The notes beneath the pieces are model-generated. The model had not been told where the DNA came from and ran no database searches. It saw nothing but the letters and a program-made list of their open reading frames with translations. Source: Desmodesmus armatus (taxonomy: Eukaryota > Chlorophyta > Chlorophyceae > Sphaeropleales > Scenedesmaceae). From it: a DNA stretch of 64,000 nucleotides. The stretch covers positions 379,866 through 443,865 of the forward strand of contig VIIQ02000069.1 in the NCBI GenBank assembly GCA_007449985.2. The letters run 5' to 3'. Shown here piece by piece: positions 42,605 through 54,211 of this stretch. Numbering within the stretch: the first letter of the stretch is position 1; the number at the start of each line of letters is the position of its first letter. Both the position numbers and the translations under genes were made by a program.

Positions 42605-45600
42605 TTACGTAACCGCCACCCGGTCAAGCCTTGTGTCCCCCTTATGGTGCTGCGCCTTCGCCTTCGGTTTCTCCTTCCAACCCTTGCAGCCGCTGATAAT
42701 AACGGGCGTCATGGGCTTGTCGCTGGTAGCATCGACCGGGAGGTCGGAGATCTCGTCCACGATATCCATACCCTTCAGAACGCGGCCAAACACGACGTGC
42801 TTTCCGTTCAACCAATCGGCCTGAACGACCGTAATGAAGAACTGACTGCCGTTCGTGTCCGGGCCGGCGTTCGCCATCGCAACGACGCCGCGGCTCATCT
42901 GCAGCTTGAGGCCCATTGGCTCGTCGGGGAAGGTCTCCCCGAAGATGGAAAAACCGCCGGTGCCGTCGCCACGCTCGAAGTCGCCACCCTGGATCACTGC
43001 GCACAGCAACAATAGCAGCAACAGCAGCAATTCAAGCATTAGCAACAGTTGCAGAGGGTAGCATCACCCGCACTGCCCACAATGATTTGCTGTCCGCGCT
43101 GCGGAAGGTCCCCTCCGACATATAAAGGTCCAAACGGGAAGTTTCAGCTGGCAAACTGTCGACGAGACCCACGTGCCGAGCCGCTATGTGAGTGTGGCCG
43201 TTATGCTGATGATCCTGCCTAGTCCTCTGGAGCTAATGAGCCTGTGCAGTACACTAAAAGAGAAGAGCACTGCAGAAAAAACAGACTGCTGAGCTTTTGA
43301 GCCACTTACTGAAGTCCTTGATGACTCTGTGGAACTGTGACCCCTTGTAGTTGAAGCCCTTGCTGCCCTTGCAGATGCCAACAAACTGCAGGGAGGGAGG
43401 CACAGCAGCAGCAGCAGCAGCAGCAGCGAGTGTGAAGTTGCAACAAACTCTATCATGAGAGTGCTGCCATTCGCCAGGGACAGGTGTGCGCTGTCAAACA
43501 TCTGCTGTGTCATGCTTTCCAGCTCGTGGTGTTGTGCGTCCCCAACGCTCTAAGTTGCCGCGTCACTTGCAGCTGACTTTGCCACACCCACTGAAGGCAA
43601 CTGGGCCCCTTTCAAAGCCTGATTACTGCTCAGACATGATGTCAAGCTTAGCAAAGCGTGGGAATTCAGTGGACTGCCACCACAGCTGCTCACCAATGCA
43701 GGCTGAAAAGCCAAGGCAAGTGAGTGTTGGTATCCGTTGCCATCCGACACCAACACTCACTTGCCTCGGTTTGTCAGCCTGCATCGGTCAGCAGCAGTGG
43801 GCGTGCACTGAGTTCCCACACGTTGCTAAGCTTGACTCTGTCACCAGTGCCAACTCTACCACTCTCCCACAATCTACAGCTGACTTGCCCCAAACTGGCA
43901 ACCGTGCTAGCTAGCCAACTATACTCCCCATCACGCTCCAGGACCCCACTCACGTTCTGCACTGTCTTGGGTGCGGTGTTGCCAAACAGACCCAGCACCA
44001 CCTTGCCAACCAGCGCAACCCACCAAGGTCGTTTCTGGTCCGCACCTCCCTCACCCCCTCGCCCACGTTTGCCTGGCCTTGAGTGCCATGTTCGTAACAA
44101 ATTGAACAAGCTCAACAAGCTGATTCCCCCATCCCGATCTCCCAACATGTCTCATCCCCAACCCAACTCCCACCCCCACCCACGTTCTGCACTGTCTTGA
44201 GTGCGGTGTTCCAAACAGACCCGCACCACCTTGCCAACCAGCTCGCCCCCGTGCTCACCAACGATTCACCCCCACACCACCTCCCCCCTCACCACTTCCA
44301 AACCCCACTCACGCTCTGCACGGTCTTGGGTGCGGTGTTGGCAAACAGACCCGCACCACCTTCCACCGCACTCATTTGGACTAGCCCACAATCGGCAACC
44401 GCCCTAGTCAGCTACTAGCCAACCAACCACACTCCCCAACCCACTTTTCAACCCCACTCACGTTTTGCACTGTCTTGGGCGCAGTGTTGCCAAACACACC
44501 CAGCACCACCTTGCCAACAAGCTTGCCCCAGTCCCCGACGACGCTTCACCCCCACCCCACCCCACCCCATCCTACCCCTCCCCACCCCACCTCACCCCAC
44601 CCCACTCACGTTTTTCACGGTCTTGGGTGCGGTGTTTCCAAACAGACCCAGCACCACCTTGCCAACCAGTTCGCCCCCTTGAGTGATGTTGAACTCAACC
44701 TTGTGAGTAATCGCCAGCGGGTCACTAGCAGGCACCGCTGGTGTGTCAGCAGCAGCAGACTCATCTGCTGCTGCCGGTGACGCAGCAGCAATCGACACTG
44801 CTGCCGCTGCTGCTGGCGTGCTGCCGCCGGCTGCTGGGGTGGCGGCTGCGGCGGCTGCTGGGGTGGCGGCTGCGGCGGCTGCTGGGGTGGCGGCTGCGGC
44901 AACTGCGTTGTGGGGCTTGCGGAAGCCGAAGAGGCCCTGGCGCATTCGGGACTGCTGAGTCAGCTTCTGGTGCTGCTGCTGCTCCTGCTTTGCCTCCTCC
45001 TCAGTAAGACCTGCAGCAAGCAGAGCGATTGGTTTGCGTCAGCAATTGATTAAGCAGGATATGTCCATACTGCTCACTTTCGTGTGACTGAATCGCCCTC
45101 TCAACAATCCAATGTGCTCACTGGTGAAAGGCTGTGACGACACTGCCGCTGGCCCGGCTGTCATGCTGCCATGCTTTTCAGTGCATCCTTAGCCCTGCTA
45201 TGGCTTTGTTTCAAATTGTCATGCAAGCGCATCCCCCCGCTCCTGCACTGCATGATTGCGCGTGTATCATCTAAATGTATGATATCATACATTCAGCTGA
45301 AACGGTATGTGTTGTAGTGATGCAAGGGTGACTCACCTGCTGCTGCCAGTGCGTCCTTGAGTGCTGCTGCCACATGCTCCTTATACCAAATGAAGAAGGT
45401 AATCATAAACAATCCTCATCTATAATATCTAGATATCATGTATCATAAAATGATGCAAGTGCGACTCACCTGCTGCTGCCAGTGCGTCCTTGAGAGCAGC
45501 TGCCACATCCTCCTTGTTGGGGATGGAGGGGAGGGGGGTGGCGCTGGGCTTGGAGGGGACAGGGGTGTACAGGCACCCAACCTGCAGAACGGCAAGATGT

Positions 45601-48017
45601 GATACCACAATGACGCATTGGCATAAACATTACAGAATGATGTACGTCACATTGGCCATCAACAGGGTTGCCGGTCGGCTTTGAGCACAGAAGGCAACGT
45701 GCCTCCTTGCATACATGGAATGCTGCTGCAAGTGGAGGGCACGGCCATCCCAGGGCCTTATGTGCCCTATGCCTTATGTACTCAAAGGGCTACGAGAGGC
45801 CTTCTGCAAGTGAATGTGCCACATAGGATCAGAATATGAAGCCGGTAAAGAGAAACGGGCCAAAAAGACACAGCCTGCCCTGCATGCACCCTGCATACAC
45901 AAACCCCCTTGCCGCCCCTCCAAGCACTTGCCGTGTGACTGGCTCAGAGTCGCTGATGTCCAGGTTCATGCCCTGCCCACACTCACAGAAACACCGTGGA
46001 ACATTTTTTCAGAACCCCCCCCCCATGCACAGCCCTAAGGCATACCTGTGTGACTGGCTTGAAGTTGCTGATGTCGAGGTTCATGCCCTCAGCCACACGC
46101 CTCATGGTGGCAGTGTTCTCAGGGTCAACGGGCTTGCGGCTGTACAGCCACACACCTGCAGGGCACAGCACGGCACATCACGGCACAGCGCAACACATAG
46201 CATTCAGGCAATCGGTGGCTCACAGGGTCAACGGGCTTGCGGCTGTGCGGCCAGGCACCTGCACAGCATGGCACAGCACAGCACAGCACAGCACAGCGCA
46301 CAAATGCACACAGAGGTGAAACAGCACAGCAGAGCTATACACTGCACTGCATGATGTGCATCCTACACCTACGATGAAAGGTACAGGACAGATCACAATC
46401 AAAGAAACTCAAAGGCAATGAGAAACAGACCATAACCTCCTTACCTTGGTAGTTGCCCAGGCCGTCTCCGGTGCGGCACTTTCCATTGAGCAGGCGGTGG
46501 GAGGGTGGCCCAGCAGTCACAATGGCCCAGTCATAGCCCAGGGCGGGGTCAGCAGACTTGCCTGGGCAGCAGAGAGTGCACACAATGCATGCACGTCAGT
46601 GCAAAGCTTTGGTTCGATGGCTCAGCTGTCTCTTGGCATGCAGGTAAGTACGAGCGCTACAGCACCTTGGTGGTTTTTGCTGTGCCTGTGCAGCAGAACA
46701 GCTCTGTGTACCCCACGTGGGGTGCACCCAGCCTTCATTTTGTCTCGTAAGGTACTGGGCTGCTGACTATTGGGCAGGGTGCGCTCAGCTGCGGGATAGC
46801 TGTTTCTTTATAGCCCTTGCCATCTTCAGCAGCGTCAGCCATTCCAACCCAACCTTGTACTAAAGCGGGACCCTTGGGGCTGGCCCGAGCGTCGGTGCCC
46901 TGTTGCCCAGCCGGGAGCACTGATCTTGCCAGACTTCCCTCAACCAGACTTCCCTACAAATAACCGCACCCCTTCCCTCAACTGCATCCCCCTGGAAACC
47001 CTTGAACACAGTCCTTACCTGCTGCCACGATCCAGTGGTTGGCAAAAATACGCTTCATGCCGGTCTTGTAGGCTGTCTCCAGCAGCCCCGGGCCAACCTT
47101 GAGTTTGCTTGCAGCAGCAGCAGGCCTGTCACCTGTAGCAGTGAACAATGAAGAGGCAGATACACCGGATGTTGCAGCCAGCACTGTGGCACTAGCAAAT
47201 TGCTTGCAGCAGCAGCGGGCCTGTCACTTGCGGCAATTGAGAGACACACCGGATGTTGCAGCCGGCACTGTAGCACCAGCAGCCTGTAAATGCACAGCTG
47301 CAAAGGAACAATACACAGCATGGCTCAAGAGGTTTCTTCACCACATGCCTGCTTACATAGGTGCTGCGCAGCTGTAAGGCAGCTCACACGGTGTCACTGA
47401 GTGGCAAACAACACAGCTGTGGCTGCTACAACTTTTATGTACACGCTGTATGCACTGCACACGGACACCCCAGCACAGCGTGTGCTTGCAACACGACACA
47501 CCTGCTCCCACGGGTGCTGGGAAGGCCACCAGGCTGACGAGGTTGGTGGTCTGCGTTGATCGCGTGTCTGCGTTGGTGTCAATGGCTGGGCCATTGACTT
47601 GGCCTTTGTTGGCATAGTGAAGCACCTCAATGCCTTTCTGTTGATGCAAAAAGAGACACAAATACAGAGACATGCACACTTATACAAAAAGGCAAAGCAT
47701 GGTGTGTCAGAGAGTCGCCTTCATATGTTCAAGCCATGTGCCAGGGGGTGGGGGCAAGTTGGGGTATCAGGATGCAACTTGGAGGTGTCCCGGAGGAATC
47801 GTCGAGGACGCATGGGTGTGCTTTCCAGCACTGTGTTTTCATCTGTATTGGTGGCTGCTTCTGCTGCTGCTGCTGCCAGCTCATTGTGCTCCACAGCAAG
47901 CTGATGATGATGCTGCCAACTAGTTGTGTCTCATGGAGGTGCAGACCAAATGCGGCCACTGCTGCTTTGAGTGCTGCTTCCAGCCCTTTCTGCTGCTGGC
48001 ATCCACTGCTGCTGCTG

Positions 48018-48062
<45 letters not shown>

Positions 48063-48838
48063 CCCGTTCCCACCCGTTTCAAAGGGCACCAGCATGCCAA
48101 CACTCATTCCAGACTCACGCTGAGGTCTGCTGCATCCCTGGGCTTGTACTCGGCCCTGAAGCAGTACACAAGGCATCACAGGCGTGTAATGAGTGCCAGG
48201 ACAACTCTTGAGGTTTGTTACGGCAGCAGCACAGCCCACTGTCACAGTGTGATAGTGCTGTGCTGGGCCCCCCGGCCGCTGTTGTGCCATGCATGGTGAT
48301 GTTGACGTGTTTGACCTACAATACATCTTCAAACACAGTCAAGACTTCCAAAGCTGCCTCCGCTCTGGTTACATGCACTTGCTGGCCACACCAACAGTAC
48401 TGCTGATGTCCTGCTGTCTGTCCTGCCGGCAGCTGCAAAGGAGCAGCAGAATCACTGTTCAGGCACTCACTTGACGCAATTCAGCATATCCGCCTTGAAA
48501 GTCTTCGTCAGGACCTGCGAACAGCAGAAACGCAGAGGACGTATGCTTGAAGTGAGCCATCGCAAGTGTGCGCGTTGGTCTCTTGATGCGCTGCATCACA
48601 CACCATGCCAACATCATACTACTGCTGCATGTATTCTATAATGACGCATGAATGTGAGCTGCGGAGCAGAACACAGCAGTGGGCCTTCGCATACCTGCTG
48701 CTGTGAATACCATGTGCCTTGCAGAAACTTGTTGATGTCAAGCTCTGTCATTGAGTCATATCCTTGTGGTGGACATGCTGCAAAGCAGCTGCAAACGCAG
48801 CAGCTCGCCACAGCGAGCGCAAGGAGCCACCGACTCAT
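42605..48838 (-). CDS. Secreted lipocalin (VDE-like)-cyclophilin fusion protein
   Basis: Eleven exons on -: 48838-48695, 48514-48471, 48155-48119, 47637-47502, 47132-47019, 46561-46445, 46155-46046, 45581-45470, 45010-44610, 43385-43310 and 42996-42605. Every junction is GT-AG and in phase, giving 560 aa. A signal peptide ([16 protein letters not shown]) precedes a lipocalin domain: GTW at 41-43, YDWAIV at 168-173 and LYSRKP at 201-206. Its MNLDISNF...VGC end recalls violaxanthin de-epoxidase-type lipocalins. A linker with three ATPAAAAA repeats (about 310-365) leads to a cyclophilin peptidyl-prolyl isomerase domain (372-555). The domain keeps the catalytic set R425, F430, M431, Q433, Q482, F484, W492 and H497 (CypA R55, F60, M61, Q63, Q111, F113, W121, H126). 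The expected role is ligand binding plus prolyl isomerisation in the secretory path or outside the cell. Two separate genes would need an unseen stop and start in the linker; none is visible. Echo copies of five exons lie in the introns. Confidence 0.85.
43640..43838 (-). ncRNA. About 90-bp-arm intronic hairpin (candidate small-RNA precursor)
   Basis: The left arm 43640-43730 and right arm 43749-43838 are inverted copies with about 85% pairing and an 18-nt loop. The inner stem AGGCAAGTGAGTGTTGG / CCAACACTCACTTGCCT is perfect, and an outer GTCAAGCTTAGCAA pairs with TTGCTAAGCTTGAC. It is in the intron between the cyclophilin exons 45010-44610 and 43385-43310. Long, nearly perfect intronic stems are the form of many green-algal microRNA genes; processing is unproven. 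Confidence 0.55.
43948..44530 (-). repeat. Four echo copies of the cyclophilin exon 9 end
   Basis: The 3' end of exon 45010-44610 (encoding [14 protein letters not shown] plus donor) recurs at about 43950-44010, 44180-44235, 44310-44350 and 44460-44525. Each copy has the same C-rich spacer and most keep the donor. Counting the true exon, there are five copies in about 700 bp, which looks like serial tandem duplication. Confidence 0.9.
45330..45372 (-). repeat. Echo of lipocalin-cyclophilin exon 8 end
   Basis: A copy of the exon 8 3' end, including its GTGAGTC donor (DALAAAG), lies 100 bp downstream on the sense strand, with AT-rich repeated flanks (ATGATATCATA). Similar echoes of exon 7 lie at about 45927-45975 (3' end) and 46209-46262 (5' end), and of exon 5 at about 47200-47240. 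Confidence 0.85.
48010..48061. repeat. (CTG)n tract in the lipocalin intron
   Basis: About 16 CTG units on + in the intron between exons 48155-48119 and 47637-47502. Confidence 0.9.
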
Positions 48839-49513
48839 GTTTGCTTGTCTGCAGCAGTTTCGCTTCAAACAGCCACACGTTGATGGAAAACATGCGTTGA
48901 AGTGCGTTGCTAGCATCACGTGCTTTCCCCTTGCCATCACCTCACAGGGCTTAGCAGTACACCTTCGTGAAGTGTGGATGTCACTCTCTCACCTTATAAA
49001 GTGCTGTGTTCGCGACTCATATGTTTCTATTAAGCATTCTCAATGCATCACACAAATGCCATGCAGCCCAAGCCGCCAAGTGACCTCCAATAAAGCTGCA
49101 GGCATCACTTGAGCAAGGGTCTCACATGAGACCTGCAGTCGCGGTCTACAGCGCGAATGATAGGGCTGCTGCACAATCCATGCAAAGAGAGCATCAGCTA
49201 AGCTCTTTGTTAAAAACTCTCAAACATCTGGTAACTTTGGCAAAAAGCTTTGGGGGCAGCATTCAATGATTGAGACATGTACCTGGCGTAGACGTGTACA
49301 TTGCACCCGGCATCCTCGTCCAAAGCAGCAGCAACTCCGCGTCAGGCACCACAATGGCACCAAAGCTGCATGGCTATTGACGAAAAAGTCAGCCCCAAGC
49401 AACACAGCTGCTGGCAACCATGTCATTCAGACGAGACACCTGCCAGGTTGTACTGGATGCCAACCATCACAGCCGTAGTCCCACCCAACCAACAGCCCCA
49501 AACTTGGAATATG
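48839..49513. other. Intergenic spacer
   Basis: Promoter side of the lipocalin-cyclophilin gene and 3' flank of the ankyrin gene, both - strand. Nothing else is recognised. Confidence 0.5.
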
Positions 49514-51325
49514 CTAGTCATCATCCCCAAACGACAAGATCACCTTCTGCTTCTTTGCCTTCCCGCTGCTGCCAGTACTAGGCTTGCTAGGAGCCGCTTT
49601 TATTTCACTGACACCCACTGCGTCCTGCTGCTGCTCCTGCTGCTGCTGGCTGTCGGGTGGCCGCTTGGGAGGCCCGACAGGACCTATGCTGGGTCCTATC
49701 ACAGCAGCATCAGCAGCAGCAGCACCCTCATCCACCTCTGCTGCTTCTGCAGGTTCCGCCTCGGCTGCTCGCTTTCTACTGCTGCCGTCTGAACCCGCCG
49801 CCGCCGCTGCTGCTGCCGCTGCTGTGGGTTGCTGCTCTGGATATGGCCCAGTAGGTGGTCCGATAGGGGGCCCTATGGGGTCGGTAGGTGCTGCCGCATC
49901 ACCAGCAGCCCCATCTGCACCATCACCATCACCCGCCTCTGCTGCTGTTGCTGCTGCTGCTGCTGCAGCATGTGCACCGCTCTTCTTTGCTGCTGCTGCA
50001 GCCTCCTTGGCAGCTGCTGCCTCTGCTTCTGCCCCCAGCAGCTGCTCCTTCAGCTCAGGAGAACCTGCTAGGTTTGACGCCTTGAGACCTTTCTGGTTGG
50101 TGGCTAGAGGGTTGGCACTGCGTTTGAGCAGGAAGCAAAACATGAGTTGGCGTTGGTGATCAAGCAGACAAGGTGCCTGTGGCACACAGACAGAGGGGCC
50201 TCGCTCGTTGGTGGCTAGAGCGTTGGCGCTGCGGTTGAGAGAACAGAACAAAAGTTGACAAAGATGACACGGACGCAGGTGTTAGGGCAGTGCTCACAGG
50301 TCAAATAAAAGGGCCCCAACACTGACCTGCGCTTGAGTAGGAGGTCCACTGCCTCTGTGTGTCCTGCTGCTGCTGCCAGCATGAGGGAGTTCATGCCCTT
50401 GCGCGTCTTGCTGTTCACGGGGATACCTGCAGAACAGCAGCAGCAGGAGGCAGCAGCAGCAGCAGCAGCAACGTGCAGCAGCAGCAAGGGGCAGCAGCAC
50501 AGCAAGGCAAACTGGGCGCAGGGAGGCAAGGAAAGTGGGTGTGCATTGCTGCTGGTGGCTGCTGATACTGCTGCATGTGTGCTGTAGGGCAGAGCTGAGG
50601 TTGCACCATGACCAGCTGCTGGCAGTACTTTGCTGCAGTCTGGCTGCCATGACCGCCAGCATGCCTGTCTCCCTGTGTCCAAAAGCATTTACTAGCAGCT
50701 GGCACAAGCTCACAACAGCAACCGTACGTGACCGCACCTGCAGTCACTAGCATCCGAATGATCTCCGTGTGTCCCTTTTGCGCTGCGAAGTGCAGGGCGT
50801 TCATGTCGTCCTGTGCTGACAGTTTGACGTTGGCGTTGTGCGCCAGCAGCAGCTTGACAGCGTCCTGCAGGTGTCAGCACAGCAGCATGGAGCAGGTTGT
50901 GCTGAGGTTGTGCTGAGGTTGTGCTGATCATGTGATGGTGTCGTTTTGTTCGTGGTCGTGGTCGTCGGCAGATGCTGCCCCTGCTGGCGTCCATGGCAGC
51001 GACTGCATTCAACAGGTGTGTGCTACTGTTGTGCTGCCCGCCCGAGGACATGTCACTGCGCTGCTAGGAGAATCAGCAGTATGATAAGTCAGTACTGCAG
51101 GGATGTTTCTGCTCGAGCCGTCTGCTCTTCCAAGGCTCCCTTGGTCTGTTGGTACTGAATTCAAACATGCTGCTGCTGTTGTGCTCTCACCACTTGGCCA
51201 GCCCAGGAAGCAAGGTGCAGTGGTGTCCGCGATAGTTTATCTCTTGGATCTATCGCAGTGTTCATTCCTATCAGCTGCAGCATGCGCTGTTGGTCTCCTG
51301 TCTTGGCTGCCGTGTGCAGATCCAT
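49514..51325 (-). CDS. Ankyrin-repeat protein
   Basis: Four in-phase exons on -: 51325-51191, 50864-50738, 50426-50327 and 50117-49514, giving 321 aa. The N-terminal two thirds of the first 130 residues is ankyrin: DLHTAAKTGD, TPLHLASWAGQVDAVKLLLA, MNALHFAAQKGHTEIIRMLV and MNSLMLAAAAGHTEAVDLLL (about four repeats). This is followed by an Ala/Glu-rich helix, a low-complexity Ala/Gly/Pro stretch with GPPIGPPTGPYP and SIGPVGPPKRPP, and a conserved-looking tail KAKKQKVILSFGDDD. Ankyrin repeats bind partner proteins; the partner is unknown. No signal peptide or membrane segment is seen. An echo of the exon 4 start is at 50209-50236. Confidence 0.88.
50209..50236 (-). repeat. Echo of ankyrin-gene exon 4 start
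   Basis: GCGCCAACGCTCTAGCCACC on the - strand repeats the start of exon 4 and its GCAG acceptor about 100 bp upstream (residues ANALATN instead of ANPLATN). Confidence 0.8.
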
Positions 51326-52074
51326 GAACTACGGAACAGTGATAAGTGCAACTGGGACGAATGGGTCTTAAAGAACAACGCAGAAACACAAAATGTTGCA
51401 TTTCAAGCACCTTGGCGCAGCATGACATGATGTGCTTCTGATGGGGAGGTTTTGCCCTGACACTGTGTCTCAATGACACATTTGGGCTGCCCGAACCACG
51501 GCACCAACATTTGCTGTGGGCGGTATATTCCAATTGGCACACCCCCAGCCTATAAATATAACTTGCCTGCATTGTGCAAAGGGGGCCAAACCTCAAGTCA
51601 GCTCAGGGCACTTGGTCAAATGGGTTACACATTTACATACCGTTGAGACACCGGTGTTGGGCACCCGACATACCATCACTGGATACCTTCGCTGTATCTC
51701 ACAAGTACACCCAGACGAACCTGCGCAGAGAGGTCTGACGCCACGTTGACGGCGGCCGGCTGTACAACCAACAAAATGCACATGTGCAACGTTTGCTTGC
51801 GACCAGGTGACCAACAACCCAACTGCAACTTGACAGCAGCATGACAATTAACAGGAGGTACGAGGGCATGAGATACAGAACATGACGATAGAAAACAGCA
51901 CTTGCCACCAGAATCACCCTGTCACCGGGTGCCCTCAGTATATTTGGCAAACATTATGGTTGGCTCTCAAAGCACTGCCACAGCAGCTGCAGCAGCAGAT
52001 CGACTCCCATTATACCGGCGCAACTGTCTCGCACTACCACACTCTGTCGCTCACATAGACACACATAATGAGGT
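51326..52074. other. Intergenic spacer
   Basis: 750 bp between the start of the ankyrin gene and the stop of the SOUL gene. No coding similarity. Confidence 0.5.
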
Positions 52075-52271
52075 TCAAGCCGCTGCAACATGGCCAACCC
52101 AGCTGAACTTGCTCAGCAGCTGCTGCAGCCAGTTGCCCTGCTCCCTCTGCTGCTGCTGGCGGCGTGCTGTGCCGTGCTGTGAGGCTTTTGAAGGTGCTGC
52201 TGCTGCCATGATCCAGACCTCGTTGTGCCTGTTACGCAGCCTGAAAGGGGAGTCTGCGGTTGCACAACACA

Positions 52272-52320
<49 letters not shown>

Positions 52321-54177
52321 ACATTTGAAAACACCTGTGCGAATTGGCTCGAGGGCAAGTGCCAAAGGCGCCAACTGTCTCCTGCTAGATGAGCAGCACC
52401 ACACAAGTCACTGCCTGTCACACAGGCTGCATCATTCACCATGCCGGGACAACAGTGCTGTTGCTGCCAGCATATATGCAGCAGCACAAACATTCATTGG
52501 ATGGACACCTTGACTTCCTGACTCACCGTATCCTGCAGTGTAGAAGTGGTCAGTGTCAATGGCAACACCAGCATCTGTCAGTGCCTGGCTGGCATCAGCA
52601 GCAGCCTGCAAAAGAAACCAGACAAACGTCAAATAACTCGTAAATTACGGGGAAAGGACGCGTACACACAGTCGCCTTACATTCACAGCATTGCCTACCA
52701 GGGCTGAGCCGCTTGAAACCCATGCGTGCGGATGTACACCATCGGTGGTTTACACCACTTACACCCAGATGAGTTCAAGAATGTGGATGCTTTTGATCAC
52801 TGATGAGCAAGGTTGAAAAAGTCAAACATTATGCCCTTCCAAGGAGCCTACCTTGATGTATGAATCACCCACTGCCGCCAAAGGCATTCAAATACAATTC
52901 AGGGCAGCACCCCCCCCCCCCCCCCCCCCCGCTGCCCCCCTGCTTCCACCTGCTGGACCTGTAGAGGATAAGCCCCTACCTTGATGTATGAATCGCCCAC
53001 TGCCCACCCTCCAAAGGCCTTCACATACACATCCAAGGCCGGCCTGTCTTCAACATACACAGCTGCATCAGATGGCTTGGGAGGGTTGGCCTGCGCACAA
53101 CAACACATAACAAGGTGAGTAGGTATCATTACCATCATACGCACATTATGCGGCATACAAACAACATGCTACCGTATACAGACTGCCAAGCTGCGGCAAC
53201 AAGCAGAGTCTTGATCCTTGCCGGAGGCATCATCTTTGCATGAACGTTGGGAGCAGTGGAAAGCCATTGCCAGGCGTGCACAGATATTACACTGACACCC
53301 GCCCCCCCTCCCTACACCCGCTGCCAATCCCCGGGACTGTAGAGGTCCAGTGACTGTGGAGGTCCAGACAACAAGGCTCGATCACCACCCACCTGCACCG
53401 CGAATGGTACGAAGAAGGAGATTGTGAAGTTGTCCTCACAGAATGGCCCCTGTGAGGGAATCACCCGCACAGTCACGGGTGCCGTCATCTCCACCTTCTG
53501 CTGCTGCTCGTTGTTGCCTGCGCCGCAAGCAGCATGGGAACAAGAGCGAGGAATATGAGTGAGAGAGGGAGGAGACAGAGACAGCAGCTTGCCGTCATCT
53601 GCACATTTTGCTGCTCCTCTGTGTGACAAAAGTTGTATGAAGTAGGAGCGCGTGACAGTGTGAGCGTCACAGAGTGAGAGAGTGGAAGAGATATAAAGCA
53701 GTAGGAGGCATTGGATGATAGCAGCACGCAAAGACGCTGTGGTGCTGTGACATGCGCTGCACTGCGCTGTGGCATGATGTGCTGGGCGGGCGCGATGGCT
53801 TATAATGACCCCCCCCCCCCCCACCCCCAACTCCTGCATAGCTGTAAAACTGCAGAGGCGGACACTCCTGAGGGTGCCAGCTAACCCGCATTACCTGAGA
53901 TGTATTTGAACAGCCTCCAGAACCTGCAGGACAACCAGCAATCAAAACAGTGCAGCTGCTATCATCACAGTGACGCTATAAAACCAGTAAACAGTTGGCG
54001 AATGGCAGTACAGGGTCAACTCCCCATGCTGACAAAGCCTAGCTGCAGCAACCACCCAATTGTGATGGTCGACAAACACAACATACCATTGTGTATGCAC
54101 AACCACACTTATAATAAGCATTTCAAACACGTGTCAACCTGTTTGCATCCCGTCACTTCTGACTGAGCGATCCTGCC

Positions 54178-54211
<34 letters not shown>

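Noticed and set aside
47925..48003. [20 protein letters not shown] as an extra lipocalin exon
   Set aside because: It follows an AG and is in phase, but has no donor before its stop and would displace the better exon 47637-47502; treated as a decayed echo.
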